From Candidatus Enterovibrio altilux (lineage in GTDB: Bacteria; Pseudomonadota; Gammaproteobacteria; Enterobacterales; Vibrionaceae), in the NCBI RefSeq assembly GCF_002381345.1, contig NZ_CP020660.1, forward strand, positions 62,001 through 126,000: 64,000 nt of DNA, given 5' to 3'. The notes under the pieces are model-generated. The model was not told the DNA's origin. It was given only the letters and a program-made list of their open reading frames with translations, and did not search any database. Made by a program: the position numbers and the translations under genes. Positions 12,415 to 22,660 of the stretch are shown in pieces (the first letter of the stretch is position 1; every line of letters starts with the position of its first letter).

Positions 12415-13362
12415 CTAATTTTTTTGAATAGGCTGAACAGGCGCGCCTGCAGACAATGCATCTGACTCTTTAGCTTTACCTTGCATTACTGAAATCTCCA
12501 CTCGACGGTTAAGGGCTTTATTTTCTACAGAATCATTCGACACGCGAGGCATTGAACCAGCTAGACCCTCTACACGCATTCGCATAGGATCAAATCCAGT
12601 CACCTGTTCCATTTCTTGTGCAACTGACACCGCACGTTGGGCGGATAAATCCCAATTAGATCGGTACAACTCTGAATCAAGTGGCGAATTATCCGTATGA
12701 CCGGAAACCCTAATTTCACCGGGAACATCTTTAACTAAATTAGCGATTTGACGAACTAAAGGACGGAATTTAGGTTGAAGGAAAGCAGAGCCTGCAGGGT
12801 ATGCACCTTGCTCTCGAATGCGAATAATGAGTTGCTGACCTAAGTTTTCAACCTCAATTATACCTTCTTCTATTTCTCGTTCAAGAGCTTGTACTACTAA
12901 TGGTGTTATGTTTGACATCGGTTCTACGTTTTTCGTATGTTCCTGCAATGAGACTTCATTTGTAGTTGAGCCGCCCTCTAATTTTGTAAATTTACGTTTT
13001 GATCCACCTGCACGATTCGATTCTCCGTCTTGAAAATTCAATGAACGCTGTGTTATGTTAATAGTATGTTGCATAATCACTTCAATCGGAGTAGGTTCAG
13101 GTCGTCCTGGGCGAAACTCTTGTGCAATAACGCTTGTACCTTTTGGAATATGTTTTACTTCTAATACATTTTGCACACCAAACGCAAACTTCATGGAGCC
13201 AGCAATTTGCCTGAACTTAAGTACATCCATTTCTGAAAAAGAGAGTAGGAGTACGAAAAAGCACATTAATAGTGACATTAAGTCTGCGAACGTACTCATC
13301 CAAGCAGGAAGGCCAGGAGGGGGACATTGGCATTCTTCTTTCACCTCAGGTCCCTTATGCAT
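12415..13362 (-). CDS. pomB: Sodium-driven flagellar stator protein PomB
   Basis: Inner-membrane stator subunit that, with PomA, conducts Na+ and anchors to peptidoglycan to drive the polar flagellum. The 315 residues start with a short cytoplasmic tail (CQCPPPGLPAWM), then one transmembrane segment (about 22-43) carrying the ion-binding Asp27 in TFADLMSLLMCFFVLLLSF, a plug/linker region (about 60-160), and a C-terminal OmpA-like domain with SGHTDNSPLDSELYRSNWDLS and NRRVEIS. The Vibrio form is specifically recognised by GVQN..EVK.IPKGTS and AQEFRPGRPEPTPI. The start overlaps the pomA end by 8 nt (translational coupling). Intact. Confidence 0.95.
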   Translation of the reverse strand: MHKGPEVKEECQCPPPGLPAWMSTFADLMSLLMCFFVLLLSFSEMDVLKFRQIAGSMKFAFGVQNVLEVKHIPKGTSVIAQEFRPGRPEPTPIEVIMQHTINITQRSLNFQDGESNRAGGSKRKFTKLEGGSTTNEVSLQEHTKNVEPMSNITPLVVQALEREIEEGIIEVENLGQQLIIRIREQGAYPAGSAFLQPKFRPLVRQIANLVKDVPGEIRVSGHTDNSPLDSELYRSNWDLSAQRAVSVAQEMEQVTGFDPMRMRVEGLAGSMPRVSNDSVENKALNRRVEISVMQGKAKESDALSAGAPVQPIQKN

Positions 13363-14116
13363 TTACATCAATGACACGTTTTTTTTCATTGAGGTAGTTT
13401 TTTAGGTAACCATCGATAACACGTGGATTTTGACCATCCTGAATGGAAAGAAGGCCATCCATAATGAGATGCCGATTCAATTTTTCTTGGTCTTTACGCA
13501 TGCGAAGTTTGTCTGCGATCGGAATGGCCACTATATTAGCAAGCATGGCACCATAGAGAGTTGTTAAAAGTGCAACTGCCATTGCAGGACCGATTGCTTT
13601 TGGATCATCCATGTTTGAAAGCATTGCAACCAGACCAACTAGTGTACCTATCATTCCCATTGCGGGAGCAACATCAGCAATAGCACTGTAAAACTGCGCA
13701 CCGTTATCATGTCGTTCATCGGTCATTGTGATGTCTTTTTGAAGAGTTATTTTTATAACTTCGGCGTCATGACCATCCACTAGCATATCTACGCCTTTTT
13801 TCATGAAAGAGTTGGTCACTTCCATCTCTTCTAATGCTAAAAAACCACCTTTACGTGCTGCATCAGCCATTTCAACTACTGTCGCAATCAAATCTTCAGG
13901 ATCATCAGTCTTAAACATGAAGGCCTTGCTTGCAATTTTAAATGCACCAAAAAATTGCACCATAGTGTATTTCATCATTACAACAGACATACTACCACCA
14001 AATACGATCAGCGCAGACGGCACATCCGCGAACATACTAAGGGTTCCACCCAACATCATCGCCATAATAATGAAAGCAAATGCGCCCAAAATCCCCACTA
14101 ATGTCGCAAGATCCAC
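13355..14116 (-). CDS. pomA: Sodium-driven flagellar stator protein PomA
   Basis: Four-helix inner-membrane stator subunit of the Na+ motor. Visible are TM1 (MDLATLVGILGAFAFIIMAM), TM2 (ALIVFGGSMSVVMMKYT), a charged cytoplasmic loop (residues 60-150) that contacts the rotor protein FliG, then TM3 with VAPAMGMIGTLVGLVAML (the conserved loop/proline region) and TM4 (LLTTLYGAMLANIVAIPIADKL). The 253 residues equal the Vibrio PomA length. First gene of a pomA-pomB pair, transcribed leftward. A roughly 200-bp spacer separates it from divergent xseB and should hold both promoters. Its conservation implies the cell still builds flagella at some stage. Confidence 0.95.
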   Translation of the reverse strand: MDLATLVGILGAFAFIIMAMMLGGTLSMFADVPSALIVFGGSMSVVMMKYTMVQFFGAFKIASKAFMFKTDDPEDLIATVVEMADAARKGGFLALEEMEVTNSFMKKGVDMLVDGHDAEVIKITLQKDITMTDERHDNGAQFYSAIADVAPAMGMIGTLVGLVAMLSNMDDPKAIGPAMAVALLTTLYGAMLANIVAIPIADKLRMRKDQEKLNRHLIMDGLLSIQDGQNPRVIDGYLKNYLNEKKRVIDVNA

Positions 14117-14324
14117 AGCTAGATTCCCTTTATATGTAGCCAGATTAACCCGCGAATTATCTAACTATCTTAATAACTACTATGTTTAGCGGCAGTAACG
14201 ATAATAATTTTAACGGTTCAATGAAATTTATAAAAAATTAAATATACATAATTCCATTTAAGGGTTTGACCCTCATCAGGTGCTGGGTTAACTTTTCCAT
14301 AATTATTTCTAATGTAGAATGATC

Positions 14325-14570
14325 ATGGCAGTTAAAAAGTTAGAAAATATAACCTTTGAGGAAACACTCAAAGAGTTGGATAGTATTATTAATGCCCTTG
14401 AAAATGGGGAACTCTCTCTAAACTCAGCACTAAAACAATTTGAACGAGGTATATCACTAGCTCGGCAAGGGCAGAAGACCTTAACAGATGCTGAACAACG
14501 CATCGCAATTCTTTTGGCTAAAAATGATAATGCGCCGTTAGAACAGTTCGAAGATACTTGCGATGAATAG
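14325..14570 (+). CDS. xseB: Exodeoxyribonuclease VII small subunit
   Basis: Small subunit of exonuclease VII, a single-strand-specific nuclease with XseA. The 81 residues begin MAVKKLENITFEETLKEL and contain LENGELSLNSALKQFERGI, the two-helix signature of XseB. An ATG two codons upstream (14319) is equally possible; 14325 gives the conserved MA.KK start. The 3' end overlaps ispA by 8 nt, the standard xseB-ispA(-dxs) operon start. The dxs gene that should follow is displaced by about 1 kb of dead transposon. Confidence 0.93.
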   Translation: MAVKKLENITFEETLKELDSIINALENGELSLNSALKQFERGISLARQGQKTLTDAEQRIAILLAKNDNAPLEQFEDTCDE

Positions 14571-15462
14571 CTCTACACTGCAAATTGCTCTTCGTCAATA
14601 TAAACAACGTAGCATTGTGCAACTTGAGCACTGGATGGATTCGCTCGGTCATAAAGATCAGCCTTTAATTCAAGCCATGAAACATGGCTCTTTACTTGGG
14701 GGAAAGCGCATACGGCCTTATCTCACTTATGTAACAGGCCAACTTTTAGGCTTATCTGATGAAGCACTAGATACACCAGCTGCAGCTGTCGAATGCATGC
14801 ATGCTTATGCGCTTATTCACGATGATTTGCCAGCAATGGATGACGACAACTTACGTCGAGGGCAACCGACTTGTCACGTTGCATTCGATGAGGCGAATGC
14901 GGTGCTTGCAGGTGATGCACTTCAAACCCTAGCCTTCACCATTCTTGCTGAAGGTGAGCTTTGTGACCAAGGTAATGCGTATCGTATTCACATGATAAGG
15001 GAACTTGCATTTGCATCTGGTGCAGCAGGTATGTGCTTAGGACAAGCACTTGATCTTGCGGCAAAAGGCAAACACATAGACCTTCAAGCACTAGAAACCA
15101 TTCATCGACACAAAACTGGTGCACTAATAAGATGCGCAGTTAGACTGGGTGCTTATGCCGCGGGGGGGAAAGGAGTTAGATGTCTACAGCAGTTCGATAA
15201 ATTTTCTGAAGCAATAGGTCTCGCTTTTCAGGTGCAAGATGATATTATCGATATTACAAGCGATACAAAAACACTTGGAAAACCACAAGGTTCCGATATT
15301 GAGGCGAATAAAAGTACCTATCCCGCATTGTTCGGTATTGAAGGAGCAAAAGAGAAAGCAGAGCTTCTCTATAAAGAATCAATACACGCGCTTGATGCAA
15401 TTCCCTATAATACACAACAATTGGAACTATTCGCCAAGTATATCATCGAGCGTAATAACTAA
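14563..15462 (+). CDS. ispA: Farnesyl diphosphate synthase IspA
   Basis: Condenses isopentenyl diphosphate with dimethylallyl and geranyl diphosphate to farnesyl diphosphate for ubiquinone, undecaprenyl carrier and quinone tails. The 299 residues show GGKRIRPYL, the first aspartate-rich motif DDLPAMD (87-93) followed by RRG, and the second, DDIID (226-230), with KPQGSD. Overlaps xseB by 8 nt, so coupled. The codons for AAGGKG contain a seven-G run (15162-15168), a possible slippage spot, but the frame is intact here. A short intergenic repeat begins about 29 nt after the stop. Confidence 0.95.
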   Translation: MNSSTLQIALRQYKQRSIVQLEHWMDSLGHKDQPLIQAMKHGSLLGGKRIRPYLTYVTGQLLGLSDEALDTPAAAVECMHAYALIHDDLPAMDDDNLRRGQPTCHVAFDEANAVLAGDALQTLAFTILAEGELCDQGNAYRIHMIRELAFASGAAGMCLGQALDLAAKGKHIDLQALETIHRHKTGALIRCAVRLGAYAAGGKGVRCLQQFDKFSEAIGLAFQVQDDIIDITSDTKTLGKPQGSDIEANKSTYPALFGIEGAKEKAELLYKESIHALDAIPYNTQQLELFAKYIIERNN

Positions 15463-16506
15463 AAAAATAAGTCGTGCCAAGCGAATATATACTCATAATC
15501 ATTGAAGGTGCTGGATTTATTAATTATTTAGGCTCATGCTATCAACTGTATAAATTTTTTAATCAATAGTAAAAAATACAAACTAAAAATCCAACATGAT
15601 ATGATGTGTAATGGTCAAGCACGGGACCGTATAAAAGTGGTATTTTTCAGATTCTAAGGTTGGAAGAAGCCATTATTTCTAAGGTTCTACCTAGCCATAA
15701 AAAAATTAGTTTTATGTTTCCTCAAAGACTACGAAGAATTTGAAAAACTGAAATTTAAAAATGGTGGCGTAAACAGCTATCTATCATTGAGCCAATACCC
15801 ACTATTAAGTACTTCAGCACGTTAATGTGCTATTATGCTTATTAAATGATTGCCTGTTAATGAACTGTTTGGGGAGAATACACGGTAGCATGGATGCACA
15901 AGTGGCCTCATACACATTTAATATCGAAAAATAAAAAAATTATATTCTTAATTATAAGGCATGGAAGTCTCTTTGTACTAAAGATGAATTCATGTTATTC
16001 GTTGATGCCATAGATGATTATGCAAAAGGCATTATAATGTTCTCGAAACGGCTGGTAACCGTAGTTGTCTGAATATCATTGGCACCATAAATTTTCGTGA
16101 TATTGCGGGCACTGTGGTTAGAGAGTATGAGATAATAAACAGTATAAATATTGCCTGTTTTTTTCAAATTGAGAGAGAATGACGTATTAGCTCATCAGTG
16201 CTATGCTATTCTCGGTGGATCGGGATGTTATTGAAGTGACTTCGTCACAGATGTGTCAGCTGTTCTCAATATGGAATTTCACTATTTGTTTCCTTACAGA
16301 CCAAATTTAACTTTGATAGAGTGGCCATGGAAAGTGGAACATGAAGAATCAGGAAATAAAGAGTACTTTAAAAGTTAGCTTTATTTCCCAAAAGCTATTG
16401 AGTAATTTTTCATTGTGACTCTTATAAAGATTCTAAACTTTTTGATCTCCCGAATAAATAATAAGTTTCAGGTGCCCAAACCTGGATTTTCAAGTTGATT
16501 GAGTAT
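15463..16506. other. Gap between ispA and dxs: repeat plus dead transposon
   Basis: In vibrios dxs follows ispA almost directly. Here about 1 kb intervenes. 15491-15540 is a copy of a short intergenic repeat (ATAATCATTGAAGGTGCTGG ... GGCTCATGCT) also seen at 27331, and related to those at 30611 and 54172. The rest, from about 15650 to 16440, is mostly the IS630-like relic described separately. 16440-16506 is unique sequence before dxs and must carry its ribosome site and perhaps a promoter. Confidence 0.6.
15650..16440 (+). pseudogene. IS630-family transposase relic
   Basis: Broken plus-strand readings match IS630-type DDE transposases in order: LLFVDAID at about 15990, ETAGNRSCLNIIGTINF at about 16045 (family: T.G.R..LNI.GA.N), a short IINSINIACFFQIE stretch, and FHYLFPYRPNLTLIEWPWK at about 16275 (family: YLPPYSPNLNPIERLWK, containing the last catalytic Glu). 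Several frameshifts and stops make it non-functional, and no terminal repeats are evident. It belongs to a different family from the abundant IS5-type relics and physically separates ispA from dxs. Confidence 0.6.
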
Positions 16507-18372
16507 ATGACGCTCGATATCGCAAAATACCCAACGCTCGCACTGGCAAATACTCCCGATGAACTGCGAAGACTCCCGCGGGACACATTACCGACATTAT
16601 GTGCAGAGCTACGCACATACCTCCTCAACTCTGTTAGCGATTCTAGCGGACATTTTGCCTCGGGTTTAGGAGCAGTAGAGCTAACTGTAGCGCTGCATTA
16701 TGTCTACAATACACCTTTTGATCATTTAGTATGGGATGTTGGACACCAGGCTTATCCTCATAAAATTTTGACAGGACGCCGTGAACGCTTGTCTTCCATC
16801 CGCCAGAAAGGAGGATTGCACCCCTTCCCTTGGCGTGAAGAAAGTGAATACGACGTTTTGTCTATTGGTCACAGTTCCACGTCTATCAGTGCTACACTTG
16901 GGCTCGCAATTGTTGCTGAAAAAGAAGGTCGTGAGCGTAAAGTTGTGAGTGTTATTGGTGATGGTGCCATTACTGCAGGCATGGCGTTTGAAGCAATGAA
17001 CCACGCTGGTGATGTGCACTCAGACATGTTGGTTGTCCTCAATGATAATGAAATGTCTATTTCCGAAAACGTCGGTGCTTTAAACAATCATCTAGCACAG
17101 TTATTGTCGGGTAATTTTTATACTTCCATTCGTGAAGGCGGAAAAAAAGTTCTTTCGGGCGCCCCACCAATTAAAGAATTAGTCCGTCGTGTAGAAGAGC
17201 ATCTGAAAGGCATGGTTGTTCCTGGGACCTTATTCGAAGAGCTAGGTTTTAACTACATAGGACCTGTTAATGGTCATGATGTAGAAGAATTAGCCAAAAC
17301 GCTTAAGAACATACGTAATCTTAATGGTCCACAATTTCTGCATGTTATGACAAAAAAAGGTAAAGGCTATGAGCCTGCGGAAAAAGATCCTATAGGCTAT
17401 CATTCCGTGCCTAAATTTAACCCAGCAGATAACAAACTCCCAAAAACTAAAACTTCGGGTCCAACTTTCTCCAAAATTTTTGGCGATTGGTTGTGTGACA
17501 TGGCAGCAGAGGATAAAAAACTACTCGCCATTACACCAGCCATGCGCGAAGGCTCTGGTATGGTTCGTTTTTCCAAAGAATATCCAGATCGTTATTTTGA
17601 CGTCGCGATCGCAGAACAGCATGCAGTCACCTTAGGGGCAGGTATGGCAATTGGCGGGTATAATCCTATTGTCGCAATTTATTCGACCTTCCTACAACGT
17701 GGCTATGACCAATTGATCCATGATGTTGCCATCATGGATTTACACGTAATGTTTGCGATTGATCGCGGTGGTTTGGTAGGTGCTGACGGTCAAACCCATC
17801 AAGGGGCATTTGATTTAAGCTTCATGCGTTGTATTCCAAACATGGTGATCATGGCACCAAGCGATGAAAATGAATGTCGTCAAATGCTCTATACTGGTCA
17901 CAAGTACCAAGGTCCATCAGCCGTCCGGTACCCTCGAGGTACGGGCTGTGGCGCTGAAGTTCAACAAAAAATGATAACACTTATTATTGGCAAAGGCATT
18001 ATTCGTCGTCAAGGTGAAAGCATTGCAATCCTAAGTTTTGGTACTATGTTAACCTATGTACTTGAAGCCGCAAAAAATATTAACGCGACTGTGGCAGACA
18101 TGCGTTTTGTTAAGCCATTGGATGAAGCATTGATCGACGAGTTAGTTGCAACGCATGATGCAATAGTCACAGTTGAAGAAAATGCTATTGCAGGTGGTGC
18201 AGGGTCTGGTGTTATTGAATATTTGATGAAATCACGTCAAATTAAACCAGTCCTTCAGATTGGTCTGCCGGATAAGTTTATCCATCAAGGTACGCAGCAA
18301 GAATTACATGAAGAATTAGAGATTGATAGCAAAGGCATAGAGGCACAGATTAGGCGCTACCTTGCAGACTAA
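16507..18372 (+). CDS. dxs: 1-deoxy-D-xylulose-5-phosphate synthase
   Basis: Thiamine-diphosphate enzyme joining pyruvate and glyceraldehyde 3-phosphate, the first step of the MEP isoprenoid pathway. The product has 621 residues. The N-terminal domain carries [11 protein letters not shown] and the TPP motif [15 protein letters not shown] (GDG at 151-153); the central domain has the catalytic-Glu segment [15 protein letters not shown] and [14 protein letters not shown]; the C-terminal domain has [16 protein letters not shown] frame opening at TTG 16495 adds four residues; ATG 16507 gives the conserved [19 protein letters not shown] start. It is separated from ispA by a dead IS630-like element, so it probably needs its own promoter. 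Confidence 0.96.
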   Translation: MTLDIAKYPTLALANTPDELRRLPRDTLPTLCAELRTYLLNSVSDSSGHFASGLGAVELTVALHYVYNTPFDHLVWDVGHQAYPHKILTGRRERLSSIRQKGGLHPFPWREESEYDVLSIGHSSTSISATLGLAIVAEKEGRERKVVSVIGDGAITAGMAFEAMNHAGDVHSDMLVVLNDNEMSISENVGALNNHLAQLLSGNFYTSIREGGKKVLSGAPPIKELVRRVEEHLKGMVVPGTLFEELGFNYIGPVNGHDVEELAKTLKNIRNLNGPQFLHVMTKKGKGYEPAEKDPIGYHSVPKFNPADNKLPKTKTSGPTFSKIFGDWLCDMAAEDKKLLAITPAMREGSGMVRFSKEYPDRYFDVAIAEQHAVTLGAGMAIGGYNPIVAIYSTFLQRGYDQLIHDVAIMDLHVMFAIDRGGLVGADGQTHQGAFDLSFMRCIPNMVIMAPSDENECRQMLYTGHKYQGPSAVRYPRGTGCGAEVQQKMITLIIGKGIIRRQGESIAILSFGTMLTYVLEAAKNINATVADMRFVKPLDEALIDELVATHDAIVTVEENAIAGGAGSGVIEYLMKSRQIKPVLQIGLPDKFIHQGTQQELHEELEIDSKGIEAQIRRYLAD

Positions 18373-18408
18373 TGTCAGAATAGTCACCTATGCAATAGGC
18401 TGTTCTTA

Positions 18409-19461
18409 GGACCTTTTTCCCTAAATCAGCGAACTGAATTATCAATCTGCGCTCTAAACAGCTAGGATCACTGAAACGTTTAGTTCACTGAATCAACTTT
18501 GCTACAAAACAACTCACTGGAAGTCGTATAATTAAGCTTTAATCAATAGTGGCTCACTAATGTTTTTGATTAATGAAACAACTACTCAACTATGGAATCA
18601 AACTAAGTAGGGTAATTATGGGAGACGTCGTTTATTTAGTAACTTAGTCATATTACGATAGCCTCCCATGGTTAAACGCGTATTCTCAATGCTATTGAGA
18701 GGTCTACAAGATTTTATTAATTTATTTTTAAACTTGCTTAATGACCATTGTAATGCGCTGACTATTCATGTGTTAGCAAGCGAGCTAAAATAGTTAACGT
18801 CGTGTTTAAAACGAAGAATAAAGCAATCATTGAGCACTTAGCCATTGATTCTGCAGGGCTCCAAGTCTACGGTGAAGGAGAATGGAAAGTAAAAAAAGCA
18901 TGGTACTAATGGGAAACTACGAATCTTGCGCAAGTTACATGTAGAAGTAGACATAAAGGCGCATGAAATTATTACTCTTGAGTTAAGTGAATCAAATGTA
19001 ACTGACGGTTAAGCGTTGCATAACTTACTTAAATAGGCCCACCACAGAATTAATGTAATATCAGGTGATAGTGCTGACGACACAAGATAATATTACAAAA
19101 TTATTCGTATGTAACGCACGGTTCCACTCATCCCACCAAGAAAAGAAGCAACTTTTTGGAACCGCGATCATCTGCGTAATTTAGCGGTCAATTACCAGAA
19201 GTTATGCAGTTCAAATTAGATTGGAACATGAGGTATGGCTACTATAAATGCTCCTTATTATAGACAGCAATGGTCGAGTTAAAAAACTGCTTGTAGGGAC
19301 ATTGAGCCTAAGGGATCATAATGCTTAGATTAGCGAAACCTATACCATGATAAAAGCGTCAAACAAGCTGACAGGGATAGATATGTCAAAAGTGAAAGCA
19401 ATTGTCTAATAGTGAACCATATTAAGATTTGCTAACTGGACTCAAATTAGGAAACAAAGCC
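18409..19461 (+). mobile_element. Simple IS5-family relic, plus orientation, near full length
   Basis: The best view of the element's full extent (about 1,053 bp): eroded left end GGACCTTTTTCCCTAAATC and right end AATTAGGAAACAAAGCC. The transposase is readable only in fragments (ALINSGSLMF, KVYGEGEWKVKKAWY, SLRDHNA) across frames. Unlike many other copies there is no inverted arm. The right end lies 17 bp from the stop of ygfZ, which runs toward it. The left end is about 36 bp after the dxs stop, so it sits exactly between two convergent genes. Confidence 0.87.
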
Positions 19462-19478
19462 ATACATACTAGATATAT

Positions 19479-20456
19479 TTAGGCATCTTCTAAGCTGTAA
19501 GGCAGTGGTAGCTTTTGCCAAATCGCTGTCGTATTAGCAAGACGGAACTCTGTATCATCGCCTAAGTTGTTTGATATAACAACCAGAGCCAATGCTTGCC
19601 CATCATCAAATGGATAACCTGATAAAATTATGCCTCCAGGACGCCAGCTCTTACCCACGCGGCGTTCCATTACATCACCAGCTTCTAGTAATGTATCAGT
19701 GTAACCTTGCATTAGATAAGTTGCTCGATTATTTACGCCACGGTATTTAGCTCGAGCCACAGTTTCTTGACCTATATAACAACCTTTTTTGAAATTAATC
19801 GCGTTAAGTGCTTGGAGATTTAGTGATTGCGGTATAAATTTATTGGTTGTATCATACGTAAGTGAAGGGATTGCAGCGCGTAGTTCGAGTAAATTCCACA
19901 GTGATGAATCACTTAATGTAGCTCTTTCAGTCAATTCATTCAGTAAGCTATCCGCTTCAAAGGTCTCCATGGCAAGTAACCAACGATTAGGTTCGATGCG
20001 AACGGCTGTACCTGTTTGGGTAGCGCATACATTATTGTTTCCTATGTCACGGGACAGCATCGTATCATCTGCTTTTGCACCAGCGATGCCAAGTAATATT
20101 AGGGTACTGATCTCAAAATTTATTTTTGAAAAAATAGCGTATTTTTTAAGTTCGATCAGTTGTTTTTCAGCGATGGCAGTTGGTTGAGTGTAAGCAATGC
20201 ATTCAAGATGATGAAAAAGGCGTAGTACTGACCACACTTTACCTTTTGCATCACAATGCGCAGCAAGAGTTGAGAAGTGTCTGTTCAACGACACTAAGTC
20301 ACACGTGAGCTGACCTTGCAGGTAACTAATAGCATCATCACCTTTGACGGTAATAAGTGTGGTGTTGTCGAGGGCAATTACCGATAATGCTGGTAAAATG
20401 CTATTCGAAAACAATGGTAATCGGGAGAAATCGTGTGTTTGATACCAGTTAGTCAT
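19479..20456 (-). CDS. ygfZ: Folate-binding tRNA-modifying / Fe-S protein YgfZ
   Basis: Tetrahydrofolate-binding protein of the GcvT-like family needed for some Fe-S enzymes such as the tRNA methylthiolase MiaB. The 325 residues contain the diagnostic KGCYIGQE motif at Lys224-Gly-Cys226 followed by TVARAKYRG, plus VKGDDAISYLQGQLTCD near the N-terminus and CDAKGKVWSVLRLF. Length matches the family (about 325). No sdhE neighbour is seen, and both sides are IS relics. Intact. Confidence 0.94.
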   Translation of the reverse strand: MTNWYQTHDFSRLPLFSNSILPALSVIALDNTTLITVKGDDAISYLQGQLTCDLVSLNRHFSTLAAHCDAKGKVWSVLRLFHHLECIAYTQPTAIAEKQLIELKKYAIFSKINFEISTLILLGIAGAKADDTMLSRDIGNNNVCATQTGTAVRIEPNRWLLAMETFEADSLLNELTERATLSDSSLWNLLELRAAIPSLTYDTTNKFIPQSLNLQALNAINFKKGCYIGQETVARAKYRGVNNRATYLMQGYTDTLLEAGDVMERRVGKSWRPGGIILSGYPFDDGQALALVVISNNLGDDTEFRLANTTAIWQKLPLPYSLEDA

Positions 20457-20577
20457 AGTATTTTTCTTGTAAATATTTAGATCACCATGATAATGCTCTA
20501 ATGAAAGAAAGTCAGCATTTTACATACTCTATCTATAATGTACTGAATCTTATTATTGGTTTGAGACGTCAAAAACT

Positions 20578-21912
20578 AACTTTATTTTTAAATTAGCGAA
20601 CTAAATTATTAACCCACTCTGCTAAGTAGCAAGATGCACTGAAGTATTCAGGTCTATGGTTGAGCTTAGTCACAAAACAACTAACTGAACGCTATATAAT
20701 TAATCATGGCTTTCAACATTTTGGATTAATAAAAAAGCCATTCAACTATGGAATTAAACTAGGCAGAGTAATCATGAAACACTTTGCTTATTAAGCAACT
20801 TAGCAATTACGAGGGCTCTCATGGTTAAACGGACTTTCTTTCCTCATTCGAGTTCAAACAGTAAATTGCCACATGATTGATTATTAGGCAATTGTTTTCG
20901 TGTTAGATATACTTAATTTTGTAAGCTTATTTAACGCTTTTATCATGGGGCACGCTTCTCTAATCTGAGCATTATGATTTTTTAAACGCAATGTACCTTT
21001 TAGAAGCGTGTGACTCTAAATATTACCGTCTTTGATAGAGAATATTTATGGTGACCATGCCTCATTTTCTACGATTAATTTGAACTGTATAATTTCTGGT
21101 GACTGACCGCAAAATTATATGAATGCTCTTGTTTACAAAAAATTGTTTTTTTTGGTGGGATGAGCGGAACCGCTCGTTTAATACGAACGGTTTTATAATA
21201 TTGTCTGGTATCGTAACCACTCTCGGCTGATATTTCATTCATTTTTCAGCGGGTCTGCTGCTTGGATAAATTAGGTAACACTTCACCGTTAGTCACATTT
21301 GATGCACCTAACTCAGTAGTAATGATTTCATGCGTATTTATATCTACCGCTAAATATAACTTACACCAGGCTCGCCGCTCCCCATCAGTGCCATGCTTTT
21401 TTATTTTTCATTTTCCTGCACCGTAGACTTTGAGTTCCGTAGAATTAATGCTAAGTCACTAAATGATCTAGATCTCCCATGATTACTTTGCTTAATTTGA
21501 TTCTATAGCTAAATAGCTTCTTTATGAATTCAAAATATTAGTGAACCACTATTGATTAAAGCTTGATTATACTGTTTTCAGTTCATTATTTGATAGCAAA
21601 AATTATTTATAGACCTGAATATCTAAGTGATTCTAACTGTTTAGAGTATTACTTGAAAATTTAGTTTCCTTATTTAGAGAATAAAACCAATTACCATAAA
21701 CGTTCCCTATCAGGGGCGGCAATGTTTAGAGTCAAAAATTTATTTGGAGGGACATTGATCTTAAGAGAGCATAATGCTCCGATTAGCTAACCCTGCGCCA
21801 TGATCAAAGTGTTACATAAGCTGATAGGGCTAGGTATTCCTAAAATAAAGCAAGCATCTAATCATTGATTATATTGGAACCTTCTATTTGAATGTAACTT
21901 AAGACAAATAAT
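20578..21912 (-). mobile_element. Composite IS5-family relic nested behind a plus fragment
   Basis: 20578-20830 is the left 250 bp of a plus copy, ending CTCTCATGGTTAAAC. At 20831 (GGACTTTCTTTCC) a minus copy begins and runs to about 21688. It lacks about 210 bp at the 11-bp repeat (reads GAATTAATGCTAAGTCACT at about 21441). At 21689-21912 the plus-oriented 3' arm follows (ACCATAAACGTTCCCTATC ... AAGACAAATAA). Minus copy plus arm is the mirror image of the composites at 6743 and 42063. The leading plus fragment ends at nearly the same place as the one at 877-1031. Confidence 0.85.
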
Positions 21913-22023
21913 TTGTACTTCATTAAGAATAATAAAAATGGCACTTGTACCGCGTTATTTTTTATTACTTATCATGCATATTTCATTATGCCTATAAATT
22001 TATCCGGAGCTTACTATGATAAA

Positions 22024-22206
22024 CTATAAATCAAAATCATCATCTTGTAAGTTACCCAGCATATTGATATCTTGTAGTTCTTTACGAAGACGCTGTCGAT
22101 CTTTTAGTGCTTCTATTTCTCTCCATTTAAGCTTTGCTTGCTTCGTCCGTCTGCCGCGTTGTGGTTGTTCTTTTTCAAAGATTTCATAAAAGATAAAGCG
22201 ATTCAT
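22024..22206 (-). CDS. DUF3545-family small protein
   Basis: A 60-residue, highly charged protein (MNRFIFYEIFEKEQPQRG..., then KLKWREIEALKDRQRLRKEL and an acidic end DDDFDL). The WREIEALKDRQRL..EL core matches the DUF3545 family of small Vibrionaceae/Shewanella proteins of unknown function. The ATG at 22206 follows GAGGTGAATC, a strong ribosome site, which supports it as a real gene. It is the only gene between two IS relic clusters. Predicted basic helix followed by an acidic tail; no membrane segment or signal. Confidence 0.8.
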   Translation of the reverse strand: MNRFIFYEIFEKEQPQRGRRTKQAKLKWREIEALKDRQRLRKELQDINMLGNLQDDDFDL

Positions 22207-22660
22207 GATTCACCTCATTTTCCTAGCGGTTATTCTTTAAATACCAGCCTTTTGATAAAATAAAATTGAAGTGTTACCCATTTATTGCATTTAAGTGAAG
22301 TTTTTGGAATGTGTAAATCACCTCTTCTAAAGGTTTATACGAAATGCATACAGTGGTATAGTCTTATGTATTTTTTACTATACGTAAAGAACAATGGTAA
22401 TTGAGGTCATGTATTCAATAAGTTGATGATGATCTGAAAATTATGCATACGATCAATGAATATACTAATGACTTTATCATGCATTTAAGTTGATTTGAAA
22501 TATCAGATTGTTTCTATCTTGAGTCATTTCAAGCAAATGGAGGAATTATGAATTCATAGTATTATTGTACCTAGTGTAATGTGTCTACTTTTATGAATAG
22601 TTATTGTGGCTACCGTTTATTTTGAGGATTAGCGTTAAATCATAATCAACTTATTTAATA
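22207..22660. other. Spacer without recognisable gene
   Basis: Upstream region of the DUF3545 gene; its promoter must lie near the right side of 22206. The rest is AT-rich. 22594-22658 contains two short motifs that recur elsewhere in the window (TAGTTATTGTGGCTACC, also at 52536; TAAATCATAATCAACTTATT, also at 8214 and 39210). No open frame with a ribosome site other than a three-codon one after GGAGGAATT at about 22540-22557. Confidence 0.4.

Noticed and set aside
13055-13405. 116-codon plus-strand frame
   Set aside because: Antisense to pomB/pomA; no family features.
18409-19461. Target-site duplication around the simple IS copy
   Set aside because: I compared the immediate flanks by eye and found no convincing matching 4-9 bp repeat; the ends are too eroded.
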